64,000 bases of DNA, taken from the NCBI GenBank assembly GCA_963787005.1, contig CAWBBX010000062.1:1-64000 (forward strand). Reading direction: 5' to 3'. Each line of letters starts with the position of its first letter. The stretch's first letter is position 1. The position numbers were made by a program, and so were the translations under genes. This stretch comes from FEN-1297 sp963787005. Lineage in GTDB: Bacteria > Bacteroidota > Ignavibacteria > Ignavibacteriales > Ignavibacteriaceae. This document shows, in pieces, positions 1 through 7,615 of this stretch. The notes under the pieces are model-generated. The model saw only the letters and a program-made list of their open reading frames with translations, was not told where the DNA came from and ran no database searches.

Positions 1-1
1 G

Positions 2-127
2 GCAACATTCCCAATGCAGCAGATCAAAGATGCATTATACTCGGACATGACATTCGAAGAGATGAGGACTAATCTGCCAGAATTACGGCCCCGATCATTA
101 GAAAAAAATAGCCGAAGAAAAAAATAA
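2..127 (+). CDS. C-terminal tail of an unrecognised protein, cut by the window edge
   Basis: An open frame runs from the window edge to a TAA at 125-127, giving about 41 residues that begin ATFPMQQIKDALYSDM and end in a basic tail (SLEKNSRRKK). The composition (DMTFEEM, NLPELRPRS) looks like real protein and the other frames stop early, but I do not recognise the family. The following convergent helix-turn-helix ORF suggests both belong to the edge of an accessory or mobile region. The 5' part lies outside the window. Confidence 0.4.
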   Translation, partial: ATFPMQQIKDALYSDMTFEEMRTNLPELRPRSLEKNSRRKK

Positions 128-145
128 GTTTACTTATTTTCTAAT

Positions 146-508
146 TTAATTGAGTACTTTCGTTATCCAAGCTCGACTTACACCAAGGGCCCGAGCTAAT
201 TCTGCTTGATTAGAATAAACACCTTTATCCAATAGATTATGGTATTCTTTTGCAAGTTTAATCCTATTAATCCTATCAATTTTATCCCTCTTGGGCTTAT
301 ATATTATTTGAGATTCTTTTTTTTGAAAAGTTGTTAACCGATTCAATGTCTTGTCTGTAATATCAATAAATTCTCTAATACGTCTCGGGTCAAGATAAAG
401 TGTTTTATGATTATTATACGAATTTTTGAGAAAAAACGGCAATTTGATTGTTAATATAGTACATCCTTCTGTAGGCTTCGCGGAGCCTACACTCAAAGTC
501 CCGACCAC
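146..508 (-). CDS. Small helix-turn-helix DNA-binding protein, possibly recombinase-associated
   Basis: A 120-residue ORF with a GTG start. The last third carries a clear helix-turn-helix (about residues 96-118, SNQAELARALGVSRAWITKV), as found in ParB-like or resolvase-associated accessory proteins; the middle is basic (YKPKRDKIDRINR). There is only one Met-type start. The first 15 codons run through an inverted repeat (471-490) and the downstream half of another hairpin, so the true N-terminus is uncertain and may lie further in at a non-ATG codon. Context, a tail fragment on the other strand and no housekeeping partner, suggests a mobile element end; no recombinase domain is visible within the window. 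Confidence 0.5.
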   Translation of the reverse strand: MVGTLSVGSAKPTEGCTILTIKLPFFLKNSYNNHKTLYLDPRRIREFIDITDKTLNRLTTFQKKESQIIYKPKRDKIDRINRIKLAKEYHNLLDKGVYSNQAELARALGVSRAWITKVLN

Positions 509-529
509 AAAAAGGGACTTTTTATTTTA
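471..529. repeat. Two adjacent hairpins at the 5' end of the helix-turn-helix ORF
   Basis: GTAGGCT/AGCCTAC (471-477 with 484-490) forms a 7-bp stem with a 6-base loop. Next to it, AAAGTCCC (495-502) pairs with GGGACTTT (514-521) and is followed on the plus strand by a T-rich tail, the form of a factor-independent terminator. Both lie at or within the start of the minus-strand ORF, so they could act as a terminator for plus-strand reads from the left, as a leader structure for the ORF, or as part of a mobile element terminus. Confidence 0.5.
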
Positions 530-565
530 TGGCGGAAAAATTCATTACGAATTTGTACTGAAATT

Positions 566-600
566 AAAAAACGGACAGAGAAATCTTCCCTGTCCGTTTT
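566..600. terminator. Bidirectional terminator below icd
   Basis: ACGGACAG (571-578) pairs with CTGTCCGT (590-597), flanked by an A run on the left and TTTT on the right, so it can stop transcription in both directions. It sits about 30 bases after the stop codon of the minus-strand icd gene. Confidence 0.75.
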
Positions 601-628
601 AGATCAATAAGTAATTTAAAATTATAAA

Positions 629-2854
629 CTACATCTCATCAATTATTTTATTTAACGTTTCACTCGGACGCATAACCTTCCCGGTCTTCTCATCATCGAA
701 TAAATAATATCCGCCGAGATCGGCAGGATTTCCCTGCACTACGATCAGATCGTTCGCTATTTTTTCTTCGTTGTTTTTCAGTTCATCATATATCTTTGTG
801 AACCTGGTTTTTAATTCGGTGTCCTTATCCTGCTCTGCCAAAGCCTGAGCCCAATACATTGCCAGATAGAACGAACTTCCCCTGTTATCAATCTCGCCCG
901 CTTTCCTCGATGGATAACGGCCGTTCTCCAGGTATTTTCCGATTGCAGTGTCCAGTGTCTCGGCAATAAGCGCCGCCTTTGCGTTGCCTGTCTTCTGAGC
1001 TATCATCTCAAATGAAGGAACAAGCGCGCAGTATTCGCCGAGCGAATCCCATCTTAAATGATTTTCTTTAACAAGCTGCTGAACGTGCTTGGGAGCCGAG
1101 CCGCCCGCGCCGGTTTCGAAGAGCCCGCCGCCCTTTAACAGCGGTACAATAGAAAGCATTCTTGCGCTGGTGCCGAGTTCGAGGATAGGGAATAAGTCGG
1201 TCAGGTAATCACGGAGTACGTTTCCGGTAACCGAAATTGTGTTTAATCCTTTTCTAGTTCTTTCCAATGTATACTTCATTGCTTCGACCGGTTCGAGGAT
1301 TTTTATCTCGAGCCCTTCCGTATTATGCTCGGGGAGATACTTCTTAACTTTCGCGATAATTTCCCTGTCGTGAGCCCTGTTTTCATCAAGCCAGAAGATT
1401 GCAGGAGTATTGGAAGCCTTAGCTCTGGTTACCGCAAGCTTTACCCAGTCTTTTATCGGCTCGTCTTTAGCCTGGCAAACTCTGAAAATATCGCCTGTCT
1501 CGACCTGCTGTTCGAGTAAAGTATCACCGGCCGAGTTTACTACGCGGATAACACCTTCGCCCTTAGCCTCGAAAGTCTTATCGTGCGAGCCGTATTCTTC
1601 GGCTTTCTTTGCCATCAATCCTACGTTGGAAACAGCGCCCATTGTGGAAGGATCGAACTGGCCCTTTTCTTTAGCGTCTTCGATAATTGTCCCGTAAATT
1701 GTGGCGTAGCAGCGGTCCGGGATCATTGCAATGCAGTCCTGAAGTTCATCATTTTTGTTCCACATTTTTCCGCCGTCGCGTACAACGTTGGGCATAGAGG
1801 CATCGACGATAATATCGTTCGGAACGTGAAGATTGGTTTTGCCGATCCTGGAATCTACCATAGCTAGTTCAGGCCTGGATTCATAAACCTTATTTATATC
1901 GGCTTCTATTTCTTTTCTCTTGTCTTCAGGAAGCTTATCAAGCTTGTTGAGAATGTCCATCAGACCGTAATTGACGTTGGCACCGATTTCTTTTAATGCG
2001 TCAGCGTGTTTTTCCAGCGCGTCTTTGTAATAAACGGAAACCGCGTGACCGAACATAATCGGGTCGGAAATTTTCATCATCGTAGCTTTAAGATGAAGAG
2101 AAAGAAGAACACCGTCCTTTTTAGCGGCTTCTATCTGCTCTGCGTAAAATGTCCTCAGTTCCTTTACGTTCATTATCGAGGCGTCAATTACTTCTCCCTC
2201 TAGCAGGTTAAGCTTTTCTTTTAAGACGGTTACATTTCCTTTAGAATCAACGTATTCAATATTAACCGAATCGTTCTTATCGAGAGTTACCGATTTTTCG
2301 GTACCGTAAAAATCCTTTTGGCTCATATGAGCAACACGTGTCTTCGATCCGGATTCGGGCCAGGGTTTCATCATCTTGTGCGGATTCTTCTGCGCGAATT
2401 TTTTTACCGAAGCCGCGGCGCGTCTGTCGGAATTACCTTCTCTCAATACAGGATTTACCGCAGAACCGAGCACTTTAGCAAATCTTGCTTTAAGAGCTTC
2501 TTCCTCCTTTGTTTTCGGCTCGTCCGGGTAATCCGGAATCTTGTAGCCTTTTTCCTGAAGTTCTTTGATAGCAGCGTGAAGCTGGGGAATTGACGCGCTG
2601 ATGTTAGGGAGCTTAATAATATTCGCGTCGGATTCCTGGGTAATTTCTCCGAGCTCTGTCAGATAATCAGGTATCTTTTGTTCTTCCGTTAAATTCTCTG
2701 GAAAGTTTGCTAATATTCTTCCGGCAAGTGATATATCTTTTAATACGATCTCAATTCCGGTAGCCTTTGTAAAGGATTTTACGATGGGCAGCAAGCTGTA
2801 TGATGCTAAGGCAGGTGCTTCGTCTATTTTCGTCCAATTTATTCTAGAGTCCAT
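629..2854 (-). CDS. icd: NADP-dependent isocitrate dehydrogenase, monomeric type
   Basis: 741 residues, the usual size of the monomeric isocitrate dehydrogenase (about 740), which oxidises isocitrate to 2-oxoglutarate and CO2 with NADP in the TCA cycle. The sequence matches the family along its length: an N-terminal segment rich in DEAPALASYSLLPI, the LPNISASIPQL block, and the C-terminal GNPADLGGYY block. ATG start, with a GGGA stretch just upstream. It is apparently monocistronic, closed by the hairpin at 566-600. This family is distinct from the homodimeric type, and it is often used in Ignavibacteria and other Bacteroidota-related lineages. Confidence 0.95.
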   Translation of the reverse strand: MDSRINWTKIDEAPALASYSLLPIVKSFTKATGIEIVLKDISLAGRILANFPENLTEEQKIPDYLTELGEITQESDANIIKLPNISASIPQLHAAIKELQEKGYKIPDYPDEPKTKEEEALKARFAKVLGSAVNPVLREGNSDRRAAASVKKFAQKNPHKMMKPWPESGSKTRVAHMSQKDFYGTEKSVTLDKNDSVNIEYVDSKGNVTVLKEKLNLLEGEVIDASIMNVKELRTFYAEQIEAAKKDGVLLSLHLKATMMKISDPIMFGHAVSVYYKDALEKHADALKEIGANVNYGLMDILNKLDKLPEDKRKEIEADINKVYESRPELAMVDSRIGKTNLHVPNDIIVDASMPNVVRDGGKMWNKNDELQDCIAMIPDRCYATIYGTIIEDAKEKGQFDPSTMGAVSNVGLMAKKAEEYGSHDKTFEAKGEGVIRVVNSAGDTLLEQQVETGDIFRVCQAKDEPIKDWVKLAVTRAKASNTPAIFWLDENRAHDREIIAKVKKYLPEHNTEGLEIKILEPVEAMKYTLERTRKGLNTISVTGNVLRDYLTDLFPILELGTSARMLSIVPLLKGGGLFETGAGGSAPKHVQQLVKENHLRWDSLGEYCALVPSFEMIAQKTGNAKAALIAETLDTAIGKYLENGRYPSRKAGEIDNRGSSFYLAMYWAQALAEQDKDTELKTRFTKIYDELKNNEEKIANDLIVVQGNPADLGGYYLFDDEKTGKVMRPSETLNKIIDEM

Positions 2855-3137
2855 TTATTTTTCCCACTTTTTCTGAAATGATATAGTGACCATCCTTTAA
2901 AATACTGAATCTTTGCTAATTATTAAAGAAATCAATTAATTATGATGTCAGTTAAAATTATGCCCTTCGGTATTTTAAATCATATTTAGACTTGATATGA
3001 ATAAGTATTGGCGGTATTCAACGTAATGAGCAGTATGGATTTATAATATAGACCTCCATGCAAAATTGAAGCCTGTGATTAAATTATAAATTACCTATCT
3101 TGTTTTTAATAGATTGCACGATAACGGAGATCTTTGT
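2855..3137. other. Divergent intergenic region between icd and the esterase gene
   Basis: 283 bases, AT-rich, containing the outward promoters of two divergent genes by position. I see no convincing promoter match, hairpin or small ORF in it. Confidence 0.4.
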
Positions 3138-4070
3138 ATGAAATCATCACGTTTTGTCCTTTCGCTTTTCATTTTGCTGGTATTATCTAGCGGAACTTTT
3201 TCACAGACCAAAACAATAAATATCTGGAAGGGAAAAATACCCGGAGCTATAGATAATCCCGCCGTAAAAGAATATACATTCGATATCAGGCCGGGAGCGC
3301 CGCGCATTAGGGATGTAACAAATCCTAAGATTAAGGTTTTCTTCCCGAAGAATAAAGGGAACGGGACGGCGGTTTTAATTTGTCCCGGCGGAGGATACAC
3401 CTGGCTAGCGATGCCGGTAGAAGGATACGACGTTGCGGAGTGGCTGAACGGTCTTGGCGTTACGGCAATCGTTTTAAAGTACAGACTGCCGAGCGATTCG
3501 ATAATGGAAAACAAAAGTGTAGGTCCGCTGGAAGACGCGCAGGAAGCGATGAGAGATATAAGGCGGCACGCGAAGGAATGGAACATAAATCCGGACAGAA
3601 TAGGAGTAATGGGATTCTCGGCCGGCGGACATTTAGCCTCAACATTATGCACGCACTATAACGATAAGATTTATGACTCCGATACTATTAGCGCTCGTCC
3701 TGATTTTGCGGTTCTTGCTTATCCCGTTATTTCCATGAGAAACGGAATTACGCACGAAGGTTCGCGAAAGAGACTGCTGGGCGAAAACCCGGACAGCAGT
3801 TTGGTGAGAAAGTTTTCCAACGAGCTTCATGTTACCGATGATACGCCGCCCGCTTTTATTGTACAGGCGGAAGATGATAAATCGGTTCCGGTGTTAAACA
3901 GCATTTTATATTTTGAAGCGCTCAAAAAACATAATATTCCGGCGGAACTGCACATTTATCAAAAAGGGGGACACGGTTTCGGTCTGGCTAAAGATAGGGG
4001 AAACGATACGGAATCGAACTGGCCGAAGGCATGCGAGTCGTGGCTAAGAATGAGAGGACTCATTAAGTAG
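3138..4070 (+). CDS. Secreted alpha/beta-hydrolase, carbohydrate-esterase-like (BD-FAE type)
   Basis: 310 residues from ATG at 3138, chosen over an upstream in-frame TTG at 3114 because CGGAGA lies 7 bases before it and a signal peptide begins exactly there (hydrophobic core, cut after TFSQ). The mature part is an alpha/beta-hydrolase: oxyanion block CPGGGYTW, nucleophile elbow GFSAGG, acid in QAEDDKSVP, and catalytic His in KGGHGFG. Proteins with the NIWKGKIPGA start are usually annotated as acetyl or xylan esterases that remove acyl groups from plant polysaccharides in the periplasm or outside. The exact substrate cannot be read from sequence. Confidence 0.85.
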   Translation: MKSSRFVLSLFILLVLSSGTFSQTKTINIWKGKIPGAIDNPAVKEYTFDIRPGAPRIRDVTNPKIKVFFPKNKGNGTAVLICPGGGYTWLAMPVEGYDVAEWLNGLGVTAIVLKYRLPSDSIMENKSVGPLEDAQEAMRDIRRHAKEWNINPDRIGVMGFSAGGHLASTLCTHYNDKIYDSDTISARPDFAVLAYPVISMRNGITHEGSRKRLLGENPDSSLVRKFSNELHVTDDTPPAFIVQAEDDKSVPVLNSILYFEALKKHNIPAELHIYQKGGHGFGLAKDRGNDTESNWPKACESWLRMRGLIK

Positions 4071-4110
4071 CTATATGTAAATTACTCATGTTGACAGCTT
4101 GAGATTAAAA

Positions 4111-4234
4111 AACTGTTGAACCTGCCTACCGGTAGGTAGAACAGTTAAGTGTCGAACTTTACGTTCGCATTAACACCGGGATTAATCCCGGTGTTAATAA
4201 CAAGAATCGAATATTTATAACCGTTTCAACGGTT
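4111..4234. repeat. Cluster of four extragenic palindromes (REP-like)
   Basis: Four hairpins in 124 bases. (1) 4111-4146, AACTGTT...CAGTT around the core CTGCCTACCGGTAGGTAG. (2) CGAAC/GTTCG at 4153-4167. (3) A perfect 28-base palindrome at 4170-4197 centred on CCGGGATTAATCCCGG. (4) AACCGTT-TC-AACGGTT at 4219-4234. Such sets between genes are typical of repetitive extragenic palindromes; one of them may also end transcription of the esterase gene. No transposase is next to them here. Confidence 0.65.
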
Positions 4235-4272
4235 TAAAAAATTGGTGGTCAACTCGAGTAAATTATATTAAT

Positions 4273-4933
4273 TCAGCTTTTTGCGGCGGCTCTTATATCA
4301 CTGCATTCAAGAATTTGTTTCTCATAAGCTTTGGTAGAAACATTAAGCATTGCTAATCCTACTTCTTCCAGAGTACAAACATGATTTGGTAAAATTAATT
4401 TCCAAAGCGGATAAAGGGGAGCGGCAAACTTATATATCGTATAAGTGTTCTTTAATCCTTTTATCGGCTGAATGTATCCCGGCCTGAACATATATGCCGA
4501 TTTAAAAAGCTTCAGAAGATCGTTCTCGGTTTTGCCTTTTACACGCGCCCACATAATCCGTCCCTTTTCAGTCGAGTCTGTGCCGGTGCCTGAGACGTAG
4601 CAGAAAGTCATATCCGGATTTAGCTTCTCCAAAGTCCGGGCGACTTCCATCGTCATATCATAAGTTATCTTCCTGTACTCCGTCTTCATTCTTTCCGATA
4701 GAGGAAACTCCCGCGCAGAAGTAACAAGCATTATATTCATTTAATTGATCCGCTATCGATGAGATATTAAATAGATCGGAAAGTATTATTTCTTTCAGAT
4801 TATCGTGAGTAATGCCACACGGTCTGCGGTTTATAACTAAGACAGATTCAACATCATCATGATTAAGGCATTCATGGAGAACGCCTTCTCCCACCATGCC
4901 CGTTGCGCCGAATATAATTGGTTTGATTTTCAT
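4273..4933 (-). pseudogene. NAD(P)-binding epimerase-like protein, split by a one-base frameshift
   Basis: The N-terminal part (from ATG at 4933) has a Rossmann start, FGATGMVGEG, then runs to CAGVSSIGKNED. The frame then changes and continues with EYRKITYDMTMEVARTL and SGTGTDSTEKGR through MWARVKGKTE to a normal C-terminus. Going from GKNED to EYRK needs loss of one base near 4677, where the sequence reads GACGGAG. The joined product would be about 219 residues, the normal size for this family of short NmrA/epimerase-like proteins. Either a genuine recent mutation or a sequencing indel. It is divergent from the intact SDR gene at 4982. Confidence 0.75.
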
Positions 4934-4981
4934 TAATCGGAAATTAAGCATAAATTAATTTTAATAATAGAGGGATAAGAG

Positions 4982-5968
4982 ATGAAAGTTTTATTTATAG
5001 GCGGAACAGGGAATATCAGCACTTCCGTCAGCAGACTATGCGTTGAAAAAGGTATCGAGCTTTTTCTCCTTAACAGAGGTAAGAGAGGCGTAGATATTAA
5101 TGGAGCGAAAGTAATAGAGGGAGACATTCACTCGCCGGCCGGCGTGGCATCGATTCTTAATTCGCATACATGGGATTGTGTAGTCGACTGGATCGCATTT
5201 ACTGAAGAGGATATAAAAAGAGACATAGAATTGTTTTCCGGAAAAACCAAGCAGTTTATTTTCATCAGCTCAGCATCGGCCTACCAGAAACCGCTCCAGT
5301 ATCCGATTATAACCGAAGAGACTCCGCTGAGCAATCCGTTCTGGGAGTACTCGAGAAATAAGATCAAATGCGAGGAACTTCTGATAAACAGATATAAAAA
5401 AGGCGGATTCCCTATGACGATTGTGCGTCCTTCTCATACTTACGATAACGTTATACCGGTAGCTATAGGCGGATGGACGGAGTACACGATCATAGACAGA
5501 ATGAAGAAGGGGAAGAAGATCATCGTACACGGTGACGGAAGCTCACTGTGGACGCTCACTCATGCGTCGGATTTCGCGAAAGGGTTTGTCGGATTGATCG
5601 GAAATCAGAAAGCAATAGGAGAAATTTTCCACATAACTTCAGATGAAATTTTAACTTGGAACCAGATTTACGAAATAGTAGCCGAAGCTGCCGGTGCCGA
5701 GCCGAACATAGTTCACATAGCATCCGATTTCATCTGTGAATGCGAGCCGTCTTTTATCGGCGGACTTATCGGTGATAAATCGGTCAGCGCGATTTTCGAT
5801 AATTCAAAAATTAAAAAATTTGTCAGGGGATTTCATGCCGATATTCCTTTCAAGGAAGGAATTAAACAAACGCTAAAATGGTTCGAAGAAAAACCGGAGC
5901 GGAGGATCATCTCCTCAGAAACAAATAAAATGATGGATGGAATAATAGATAAATATGAAAGGAAATGA
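4982..5968 (+). CDS. NAD-dependent epimerase/dehydratase (extended SDR family)
   Basis: 328 residues. An N-terminal GGTGNIS cofactor loop, a Ser in the ISSASAY block, and YSRNK as the YxxxK catalytic pair define an extended short-chain dehydrogenase/reductase that most likely acts on a nucleotide sugar or similar substrate. It ends with the usual RGFHADIPFKEGI substrate-domain block. ATG start preceded by AGAGGGATAAG. Convergent with the barrel gene at 5980, 11 bases away. Substrate not predictable; isoflavone-reductase-like or RNA-binding SDR homologues are alternatives. Confidence 0.8.
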   Translation: MKVLFIGGTGNISTSVSRLCVEKGIELFLLNRGKRGVDINGAKVIEGDIHSPAGVASILNSHTWDCVVDWIAFTEEDIKRDIELFSGKTKQFIFISSASAYQKPLQYPIITEETPLSNPFWEYSRNKIKCEELLINRYKKGGFPMTIVRPSHTYDNVIPVAIGGWTEYTIIDRMKKGKKIIVHGDGSSLWTLTHASDFAKGFVGLIGNQKAIGEIFHITSDEILTWNQIYEIVAEAAGAEPNIVHIASDFICECEPSFIGGLIGDKSVSAIFDNSKIKKFVRGFHADIPFKEGIKQTLKWFEEKPERRIISSETNKMMDGIIDKYERK

Positions 5969-5979
5969 TTTAAGCGGCT

Positions 5980-7611
5980 TTAAAATCTAAAATTTATTCC
6001 GCTGAAGATTCTCGAGCTGGTATTCTTCTTCTCAAAGATACCTTCGTAATAAATAGAGAAAAACAGATCGCCGGTTATTCGTGTGTAAACTTCTGCCGTA
6101 CCGACGTCCTGGTCCAAATTGCCGAAGCCGCTTGTGTAGTTGTATCTGATCTTAGTATATCCGAGCATCAGCGAAGTAGAATTAAACGGAATGTATTTCC
6201 TTAGCTTTATTCCGTATGTGTTCCCCTTTACATAGCTGCCGGAGATCTGCGTAAAAAGTGCATTAGCAGATATGTTGAGCAGCGGTATGCTAGAATAAGT
6301 GAGCGATAAGTTGTAATTCCTCGAAGGCTGCGGATCGCCTGTCCGGTAGTTATACCCGGTGTTTGCGTTAATAAATATGTTTGTAAATGGACGAAGATTT
6401 ATCCCTCCCCTGAGCCCGTGCCTGAGATTATTTGACGAAAGACTATCTACATAACTTTTGAATGTTTGGTAATATAAAACGTTCCTGCGCGCATCATATG
6501 AAATATAAAATGACAATGCTCTAATCGGCGAATACCTCATCATCGTATAAAAGTTCGTAAGGGATAATTTATTTTGAGCGGTATTGTTTTTTAGTTGATA
6601 AAGATCCATTTCGGTTGAAGCGAACGAGTAGAGATTTTTTAGAAGTCGGCCGCTGTGCTGGAAGTATAAGAATCTCCGGTCGGTTTTGAAATTGTTGGTC
6701 TGCTCGAAAAGCGCCAGCGTGTTTTCCATGTAGCCGGAAAAGACGCTGTCCTTCCTGCTTATAAAACCGCCGTATCCGAACAATTTTAAATTGAATCCCG
6801 AATTGCTGAAATCGGGGCGCGAGCCGGCAATTACGCCCGCGGTGTATTTACCGAATGATTTTTCCGCTTGGATCCCGTCAATCATCCCGAAGCTTGAGAC
6901 GTACCTGTTTATATTGCGGCCGAGTGTGATACTGAAATCATCACCGTGCTTGTACTTCAAATTTAATTCGTACACTTGAAGAGGATCCGACCAGTTCGAT
7001 TTTATATTATTCCATTCGGATACTTTGTACGAATAAGTTATATAGTTAGAGAAATAAATTGAAGAGCCGCCTATATTATCCGCGTTAAAAGAAAATGAAT
7101 AGCGCCATCTCTGGAAATCGAATCTGCTGTCCTGGTTTGTAAAATTGGTATATGAGTTTGCGTTAAGCCTTCCTCTGTATTCCGATTTTGCAAAAGGTGT
7201 TTTGGCGATATTATCCGGGGCTGATAAAATATCATTTCCGGCGACGGTTGAATCCTGTATTAATTTTACAACTGTTTCAGGTTTCGGCTTAATTTGCTCA
7301 ATTTCCGTATAAGCAAAAAGAGTATCGCCTGTTTTAATTTCTATTCCGGTGATTTTACTTCCGGCGCAGGAGTTGGTCGATAAATATTTCGCTACTGCTG
7401 CAGGTACGTTTCCATTTCTTGAATTATAAAATAATGTATCTCCTGATTCGATGCCTTTCGTATCTTCAAATTTCACATAAATGTTTTGTGAGGTAATGAA
7501 TGTAACCGTACCGTATTTCTTATATATTTTCTTGCTTTGGGAAAATCCTGTAAAGGAAATTACCGCACACATTATTATTGTTGATAATATTTTAAAAGTT
7601 ATCCTCCGCAT
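5980..7611 (-). CDS. Putative outer-membrane beta-barrel protein of the cytochrome operon
   Basis: 543 residues with a signal peptide (cut after TGFSQ), a short globular N-terminal domain (about 25-110), then a long stretch of alternating aromatic/polar residues typical of transmembrane beta-strands (LNANSYTNFTNQDS, YSFSFNADN, SLTYSSIPLL) that ends in the terminal phenylalanine expected for outer-membrane barrel insertion (GINFRF). It is the last gene of the operon, 4 bases after the giant cytochrome. By analogy with porin-cytochrome conduits it could house or dock the cytochromes at the outer membrane. No recognised MtrB signature was seen, so that role is inference from position. Confidence 0.6.
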   Translation of the reverse strand: MRRITFKILSTIIMCAVISFTGFSQSKKIYKKYGTVTFITSQNIYVKFEDTKGIESGDTLFYNSRNGNVPAAVAKYLSTNSCAGSKITGIEIKTGDTLFAYTEIEQIKPKPETVVKLIQDSTVAGNDILSAPDNIAKTPFAKSEYRGRLNANSYTNFTNQDSRFDFQRWRYSFSFNADNIGGSSIYFSNYITYSYKVSEWNNIKSNWSDPLQVYELNLKYKHGDDFSITLGRNINRYVSSFGMIDGIQAEKSFGKYTAGVIAGSRPDFSNSGFNLKLFGYGGFISRKDSVFSGYMENTLALFEQTNNFKTDRRFLYFQHSGRLLKNLYSFASTEMDLYQLKNNTAQNKLSLTNFYTMMRYSPIRALSFYISYDARRNVLYYQTFKSYVDSLSSNNLRHGLRGGINLRPFTNIFINANTGYNYRTGDPQPSRNYNLSLTYSSIPLLNISANALFTQISGSYVKGNTYGIKLRKYIPFNSTSLMLGYTKIRYNYTSGFGNLDQDVGTAEVYTRITGDLFFSIYYEGIFEKKNTSSRIFSGINFRF

Positions 7612-7615
7612 AATA

